Shown in pieces: positions 7,444 through 11,184 of a stretch of DNA of 11,184 nucleotides. Location of the stretch: contig SKPS01000048.1 in NCBI GenBank assembly GCA_007119395.1, positions 1-11,184 on the forward strand. The letters are read 5' to 3'. Each line of letters starts with the position of its first letter. The stretch's first letter is position 1. A program made the translations under genes and the position numbers. The DNA comes from Lentimicrobiaceae bacterium. GTDB taxonomy: Bacteria > Bacteroidota > Bacteroidia > Bacteroidales > SKPS01. The notes below the pieces were generated by a model. That model was not told where the DNA came from, searched no databases, and worked only from the letters and a program-made list of their open reading frames with translations.

Positions 7444-7451
7444 CAAAGGTA
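7444..7451 (-). promoter_or_regulatory. Putative promoter of the DUF6089-uppS-bamA-ompH operon
   Basis: The minus strand reads TACCTTTG, an exact TAnnTTTG -7 box. One base upstream is a run of nine T residues (7453-7461 on the + strand as A9), which lies in the region between the -7 box and any -33 element. No exact TTTG -33 box is seen; GTGG occupies roughly that place. Transcription would start some 70 bases before the DUF6089 ATG, close to a CCCC/GGGG inverted repeat (7425-7439) that would fold at the mRNA 5' end. Confidence 0.55.
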
Positions 7452-7493
7452 GAAAAAAAAACGGTCTGATCCACATTTTATTGGGTATTGTGT

Positions 7494-8372
7494 TCAATTT
7501 CTGTTATCCAGGCCCCATTTCAGCTTCTCTCTGATGGTAGAGAAAAACTCCTCATCAGCAAACTGAATGATATTCAGAACGTAAGGCGCTCTTTTTATCG
7601 TAAGCCTCTCCCCCGGAGTTACCTCTGTATAACGTGCATCTAGACCAGTAATGTATTGCCCGTATTTTGCATCAACCCTCACTGAAACTCTTTTTGTATC
7701 AGGAATAACGAGAGGGCGCACTGTTAAATTGTGTGTGGCAATGGGTGTGATCATCATGGTGTTGGCCTGAGGATAGATGATCGGGCCGCCACAACTTAGT
7801 GAATAGCCTGTTGATCCGGTGGGTGTACACACAAGCAATCCATCTGCCCAATACGCGTTCACAAACTCCTCATCTATCCACACCTCAATAGCGATCAAAG
7901 AGGGGCTTGACCTTCTGTGAATGCTCACCTCGTTCAATGCACAATTCATCTTGCCAAAATAGCTTTGCTCAGTATGCAGCTCCAGCAACGACCTGCTGTT
8001 GATCTTGAACCTTTGCTCTTTCAATGACCTGATGGCAAAGCCTATCTGATCAAAAGCCACCCCTGAAAGGAAACCCAAACGACCTGTGTTAATACCCAAT
8101 ACCGGGATGCCACTGTCCCTTACCAACATGATGGTGTCCAGCATTGTACCATCACCCCCCACACTCAGTAAATAATCGGCATCCAATGCACCGGAACCAT
8201 TGTATCGAAAAACCGTGGGCTCATACCCAAATACCACATGCCCCTCCAACATACGGTAAAAATCCTCCTCTATGGCTACAGTGGCTTCATTTCGCTCTAA
8301 ATGACGAACCAATGACTGTAGCACCTCCGTCATATACACATCGAACTTGCGGCCATATATTGCAACACGCAT
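7494..8372 (-). CDS. nadK: NAD kinase
   Basis: NAD kinase phosphorylates NAD with ATP (or polyphosphate) to make NADP in the cytoplasm. The 292-residue product has the catalytic GGDGT motif at residues 72-76 (D74), GINTGRLGFLS at 93-103, the conserved NE pair at 147-148 (ALNEVSI), and the TPTGSTGYSLSCGGPI segment at 183-198 that forms the NAD site. Near the end, PYVLNIIQF is also family-typical. Length fits bacterial enzymes. The start at 8372 gives a normal N-terminus (MRVAIYGRKFDVY). Its leader carries AGAGGG, a modest Shine-Dalgarno. It lies 167 bases after the small Omp85 gene and 128 bases before the DUF6089 gene, so it may be its own transcription unit or read through from upstream. Identification is firm. 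Confidence 0.97.
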   Translation of the reverse strand: MRVAIYGRKFDVYMTEVLQSLVRHLERNEATVAIEEDFYRMLEGHVVFGYEPTVFRYNGSGALDADYLLSVGGDGTMLDTIMLVRDSGIPVLGINTGRLGFLSGVAFDQIGFAIRSLKEQRFKINSRSLLELHTEQSYFGKMNCALNEVSIHRRSSPSLIAIEVWIDEEFVNAYWADGLLVCTPTGSTGYSLSCGGPIIYPQANTMMITPIATHNLTVRPLVIPDTKRVSVRVDAKYGQYITGLDARYTEVTPGERLTIKRAPYVLNIIQFADEEFFSTIREKLKWGLDNRN

Positions 8373-8424
8373 ACTGTTATCCCTCTGTTTGGTTAATCAT
8401 CCTGTGGAATCAGCGTTGAAATTA

Positions 8425-8432
8425 CAAATATG
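8425..8432 (-). promoter_or_regulatory. Possible nadK promoter -7 box
   Basis: The minus strand reads CATATTTG, seven of eight to TAnnTTTG if C replaces the first T. It sits 52 bases before the nadK ATG in a 167-base A/T-rich gap (8373-8539). A TGTTA sequence lies about 20 bases upstream in place of a TTTG box. No hairpin followed by T residues marks an end for the preceding gene, so read-through is also possible. Confidence 0.3.
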
Positions 8433-8539
8433 AGAAAAATGTTGTTCCTGTAACATATTATTCCCCTATTTTTTCAGTGTTGTGCTGTTGATATGGTATT
8501 GGGGATCGTGTTTTCTGTTGTTGGGTTTGATGTGTGGGT

Positions 8540-9955
8540 TTATATGGGTGCGATGAAATGTACAAACACTCCGGCTTTCCCTTGGTCGTTCATGGTGGTT
8601 TCAATGCGCATCACTTTATCGTAGTAAGTTACCAAATCAAACCCCACACCAACACTTCCCATCCATCTGTTTACGAGGGCATCGTCATCCTCGTTTTTAC
8701 TATATACATAGCCAGCATCGGTGAATAGGTTTACGTATAGAGCCACTGTGGCATCTCGGAATTTTTCATGAGGCATAAAGTTAATTCTGTATGCTTTTTC
8801 GGGCAGCAAGGCATACTTCAGGTTTTGTCTGAGCAGTGCATACGCCTGTCCGTGCATTACATAGTATTCATAACCTCTGACGAAGTTGCGCCTGTAGCCG
8901 AGTCCGCGTTGGTAGTAGAATGGGAGTTCCCTGGCGGAGACCACTTTCCCGGCGAACCCTGCTGCATGGTACAGTCGTGTAGCCACGGGTCTGTAGATCC
9001 GCAGGTTGACAGCCGTTTCGGTGAAGGGAGCATGGTTCGCTCCATCGAGGGGGATGGCTGCATACCTGATGCTCAGGTCGGCATAACTCCCCTTCAGGGG
9101 GTAGGCTCTGTGGTTGCGGTGGTCGAACTTCACAAGCCATGTGATGTGGGCAACACGGTGACTCCTTTTTGCTGTATGGAAGAAGTTGGGATTGATTGTA
9201 AACAGTGTGTCGTCGATATGGTAATGAGCCATTTCCAGTGTGAGGGTATGGAATTGGTGGATGGAGGGTCTGACAAGTATTCTGGCGAAGCCGTAGGTGC
9301 GGGTGAACAGGTATCTGTCGGCACGCACAAAGTCACGACGGTTCTTCGTAATGCCCGTTGCCACTTCGTGATTCCCCACAAAACCAGCACCGAAGCCAAA
9401 ACCCACCACTTCAGAACGACGAACCGATGGCTGGGTCCAGGTAACTTCATATTTCTCATCATACCCCAAACGAAACAGCATGGTGAGGCGCTCACGGCCG
9501 CCTAAAACATTCTCGGTCATCAGGTTCATCCCCCAGCTCAGCTTGGACAGGTTCCTCTCCTCCATCCAGATATTGAAGTTGCGCTCTGCATTCTCCAGGA
9601 TCGGCTCAGGCCAGAAATACCATCGCTCTCTCAAGTCAATGTATACCACCACCCTGCCCTCCTCATCGGGTGCACCGGTCACCGAAATACGGTGGTTGAT
9701 GAAAAGTGCTGTATTGACCAGGTTGATACGACTCTGCTCCATCGCCTTCTCCAACTCCCGGGGAAGTAAGGTGTCTCCCACCGAAAAGGTGAGCTCACGC
9801 AAAATGTGCTGTGGATGGGTGTGCAAACCATCAGGCAACACAACCGCACTGATCACCAATGGCGGTGCATCACCCGGATCTGCTTGCTGAACTGCTGATC
9901 CGACGTTGCTGAATACCAGCAAACATACACAACACAGTATGCAATAACGTACCAA
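8540..9955 (-). CDS. Small Omp85-family outer-membrane protein with one POTRA domain
   Basis: The 471-residue product has an apparent signal peptide (hydrophobic residues 4-17, NVGSA near 17-21), a single POTRA domain at about 32-112 (ITF-type start, ALFINHRISV, VVVYIDLRERW), and then a beta-barrel to the end. The loop-6 motif VRGYE is at 359-363, the hallmark of the Omp85/BamA/TamA superfamily. It is far shorter than BamA, with one POTRA instead of five. Family members insert proteins or move lipids or polypeptides at the outer membrane; the substrate of this one is unknown. The frame has no ATG start: it begins at a TTG at 9955, four bases after the stop of the CBS gene, with an in-frame stop 15 bases upstream. 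A coupled ATG at 9958-9960 is out of frame (see findings). The C-terminus (GVFVHFIAPI) lacks a final aromatic. A large antisense open frame at 8768-9505 is considered a shadow. Confidence 0.88.
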   Translation of the reverse strand: MVRYCILCCVCLLVFSNVGSAVQQADPGDAPPLVISAVVLPDGLHTHPQHILRELTFSVGDTLLPRELEKAMEQSRINLVNTALFINHRISVTGAPDEEGRVVVYIDLRERWYFWPEPILENAERNFNIWMEERNLSKLSWGMNLMTENVLGGRERLTMLFRLGYDEKYEVTWTQPSVRRSEVVGFGFGAGFVGNHEVATGITKNRRDFVRADRYLFTRTYGFARILVRPSIHQFHTLTLEMAHYHIDDTLFTINPNFFHTAKRSHRVAHITWLVKFDHRNHRAYPLKGSYADLSIRYAAIPLDGANHAPFTETAVNLRIYRPVATRLYHAAGFAGKVVSARELPFYYQRGLGYRRNFVRGYEYYVMHGQAYALLRQNLKYALLPEKAYRINFMPHEKFRDATVALYVNLFTDAGYVYSKNEDDDALVNRWMGSVGVGFDLVTYYDKVMRIETTMNDQGKAGVFVHFIAPI

Positions 9956-9959
9956 CGCA

Positions 9960-10619
9960 TTATAGCTTTAAGTAATTCATCAACGAGTCGTATCGCTCCT
10001 TCAGGCTGTCTTCATACTCCGCCTCCTGGAACGAAGCTGAGACCTGGTAGTTGAACCGGTCAAAGGTTTGAAGTACAGGTCGCAGATCCATCTTGTTGAG
10101 CTTCAGTGTAACCTCCATGCGAGTGCTGTCGGCCTGTGTGGCGGTCTGAACACTCAGAATCCTGGCATCATTTGACTCTACAATGCCGGCAATCTGCTGC
10201 AACGAATAGTCACGTTCACCTACCTCTAACACAATGATACCACCAGGCTCACACACCGAGGAGAACTCCCCCAAATGTTTTAGCAAATCACTATGCACAA
10301 TGCAACCCTGGTATTGTTGCTGCGGATCCACCACAGGCAGCAAAGACAACTGGTTCTCAATAAATACTTGTGCGATTTCATATACATGTTGAACGTCAGA
10401 AACACAAAGCTTCTCAGGAACAATACCCCCTTCCTGTAAACTCTGCTCCGGGTCTGCCATGGAGAACAGCATCGCCTCAGATACAACACCCTCACAGGCA
10501 TCCCGGCTAACCACTGGCAAATGAACCAGTTTGAGCTCATCCATTAAACTCATCGCCACCAGACCGGAGGTCGAAAGGGCAACCACCGGAACTTCACGTA
10601 CCAGCTTTTTTGCTATCAT
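9960..10619 (-). CDS. CBS-domain protein with C-terminal ACT-like domain
   Basis: The 219-residue soluble product has two CBS motifs, about residues 10-57 (PVVALSTSGLVAMSLM, HLPVV) and 70-117 (KLCVSDVQHVYEIAQVF, SLLPVVD...YQGCIVHSDLL), forming one Bateman module. This is followed by an ACT-like fold at about 125-197 (GGIIVLEVGERDYSLQQIA, then TLKLNKMDLRPVLQTF). CBS pairs commonly bind adenosine nucleotides such as AMP, ATP or S-adenosylmethionine, and ACT domains bind small metabolites, so a cytoplasmic sensor role is plausible, but ligand and target are unknown. The stop overlaps the ATG at 9958-9960 (TAATG), indicating translational coupling to the next gene, the small Omp85 protein. Upstream it diverges from pdxJ. 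A 12-base palindrome sits one base before its ATG. Confidence 0.88.
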   Translation of the reverse strand: MIAKKLVREVPVVALSTSGLVAMSLMDELKLVHLPVVSRDACEGVVSEAMLFSMADPEQSLQEGGIVPEKLCVSDVQHVYEIAQVFIENQLSLLPVVDPQQQYQGCIVHSDLLKHLGEFSSVCEPGGIIVLEVGERDYSLQQIAGIVESNDARILSVQTATQADSTRMEVTLKLNKMDLRPVLQTFDRFNYQVSASFQEAEYEDSLKERYDSLMNYLKL

Positions 10620-10620
10620 C

Positions 10621-10632
10621 TTTTGATCAAAA
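10621..10632. promoter_or_regulatory. 12-base perfect palindrome at the CBS gene start
   Basis: TTTTGATCAAAA is a perfect palindrome that ends one base upstream of the CBS gene ATG (10619), and it overlaps a second palindrome, AAAATTTT, at 10629-10636. It could be an operator or simply A/T-rich leader sequence; the position over the translation start is what makes it notable. Confidence 0.35.
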
Positions 10633-10652
10633 TTTTCATTTTGTTGAGCGGG

Positions 10653-10660
10653 TAAAGATA
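10653..10660 (-). promoter_or_regulatory. Possible -7 box for the CBS-Omp85 operon
   Basis: The minus strand reads TATCTTTA, seven of eight to TAnnTTTG, 33 bases before the CBS gene ATG. No TTTG -33 box is seen upstream; the region there is A-rich. The site is weak, but it is the best match in the divergent gap on this strand. Confidence 0.3.
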
Positions 10661-10708
10661 CATTTTGTTTTTATTGTAGGGGAATGAGGGTGTGTAACTT
10701 GTTTTTTT

Positions 10709-10730
10709 CAGGGTGGGATGAAAATCCCTG
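10709..10730. promoter_or_regulatory. Nested inverted repeats in the CBS-pdxJ divergent gap
   Basis: Two mutually exclusive stems share the same CCC. GGGAT (10715-10719) pairs with ATCCC (10724-10728) around a GAAA loop, and CAGGG (10709-10713) pairs with CCCTG (10726-10730). The T run at 10702-10708 precedes rather than follows the stem on the + strand, so it is not a terminator. It may be an operator for one or both divergent promoters. Confidence 0.35.
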
Positions 10731-10778
10731 AACAGTATAACGGTGGGTACGCAGTGCGGGGTTCGGAAGAAATTGTAT

Positions 10779-10786
10779 TACTTTTG
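10779..10786 (+). promoter_or_regulatory. Putative pdxJ promoter -7 box
   Basis: TACTTTTG is an exact TAnnTTTG match 57 bases before the pdxJ ATG, at the distance expected for a short leader. A clear TTTG -33 element is not visible at the normal spacing. The predicted leader is A-rich just before the start codon, as is common in Bacteroidota. Confidence 0.55.
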
Positions 10787-10843
10787 CATCACCGGAAACA
10801 TGTGTTATCAACCACCAAGGGAACCGGGTAAAAACAAACAACT

Positions 10844-11184
10844 ATGAAGCATCAAGCAACCGGCGGCACACGATTGAGTGTGAACGTAAACAAGATAGCC
10901 ACGATTCGCAATGCACGTGGAGGCGACACGCCAGATCTGCTGCGTGCTGTCAGGGACATAGAGCGATTTGGTGCCCAAGGCATCACGGTTCACCCCAGGC
11001 CCGATGAACGGCATATCCGCTATCGCGACGTAATTGACCTGCAGCATATTGTAACCACAGAGTTCAACATTGAAGGTTACCCATCGCGCACATTTCTTGA
11101 CCTGGTAACCCGTGTCAAGCCGGCACAGGTAACGCTGGTGCCCGACCCTCCCGATGCGCTCACCTCGAATGAGGGGTGGGACAC
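10844..11184 (+). CDS. pdxJ: Pyridoxine 5'-phosphate synthase PdxJ, 3'-truncated by the window edge
   Basis: PdxJ condenses 3-amino-2-oxopropyl phosphate with 1-deoxy-D-xylulose 5-phosphate to form pyridoxine 5'-phosphate, the last ring-forming step of the DXP-dependent vitamin B6 pathway. Only the first 113 codons are inside the window. They contain clear family motifs: LSVNVNKIATIRNARGG, FGAQGITVHPRPDERHIR, TEFNIEGYPS, and QVTLVPDPPDALTSNEGWDT at the very edge. The start is the ATG at 10844; this gives about nine residues (MKHQATGGT) ahead of the usual RLSVN beginning, a little longer than most homologues. The gene diverges from the CBS gene across a 224-base gap and has a good -7 box at 10779. 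An open frame on the opposite strand (11047-10808) is a shadow. Identification is firm. Confidence 0.96.
   Translation, partial: MKHQATGGTRLSVNVNKIATIRNARGGDTPDLLRAVRDIERFGAQGITVHPRPDERHIRYRDVIDLQHIVTTEFNIEGYPSRTFLDLVTRVKPAQVTLVPDPPDALTSNEGWD

Noticed and set aside
8768..9505. 245-codon + strand open frame antisense to the small Omp85 gene
   Set aside because: The opposite strand shows clear POTRA and Omp85 motifs, while this frame has no recognisable domain and an unnatural composition rich in C, V and G. It is best explained as a shadow of the real gene.
10808..11047. 79-codon minus-strand frame opposite the start of pdxJ
   Set aside because: The + strand is unmistakably PdxJ and the opposite frame has no recognisable content.

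Overview
The window looks like ordinary chromosomal core DNA from a member of the Bacteroidota, probably order Bacteroidales. Four things point that way: the gene content (a DUF6089-type outer-membrane protein beside uppS, bamA and tandem OmpH/Skp genes), the weak or absent Shine-Dalgarno sequences before most genes, A-rich leaders, and several exact copies of the Bacteroidota -7 promoter box TAnnTTTG. A family such as Dysgonomonadaceae is only a guess. There are no tRNA, rRNA, CRISPR or mobile-element sequences, and no gene-free stretch exceeds 300 bases.

Layout, left to right. On the + strand: the 3' part of tilS (1-1113, its ATP-binding start lies outside the window), then a gamma-class carbonic anhydrase family gene (1153-1668). 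These converge on a long minus-strand block. Read in its own direction (right to left) the block holds: a CBS-ACT-like protein (10619-9960), a small one-POTRA Omp85 protein (9955-8540), NAD kinase (8372-7494), a DUF6089-type beta-barrel protein (7365-6412), undecaprenyl diphosphate synthase uppS (6359-5592), bamA (5530-3026), and two OmpH/Skp-like chaperones (2997-2476 and 2332-1760). At the right edge the + strand pdxJ gene (10844 onward, cut by the window end) diverges from the CBS gene.

The minus-strand block from 7365 to 1760 is an envelope-building unit. UppS makes the C55 lipid carrier precursor for peptidoglycan and surface glycans. BamA inserts beta-barrel proteins. The OmpH proteins chaperone unfolded barrels through the periplasm. 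The DUF6089 protein is itself a predicted outer-membrane barrel. The right part joins two cofactor genes (nadK for NADP, pdxJ for pyridoxal phosphate) with a putative ligand-sensing CBS protein closely coupled to a second Omp85 protein of unknown substrate.

I did not find a clearly new system. The points most worth a second look are: the start of the small Omp85 gene, where a coupled ATG is out of frame and only a TTG fits; two long homopolymers (a T9 next to the putative DUF6089 promoter box and an A10 in uppS); an unusually strong Shine-Dalgarno before the first ompH gene; atypical C-termini on both Omp85 proteins; and an arginine-rich tail on the DUF6089 protein.
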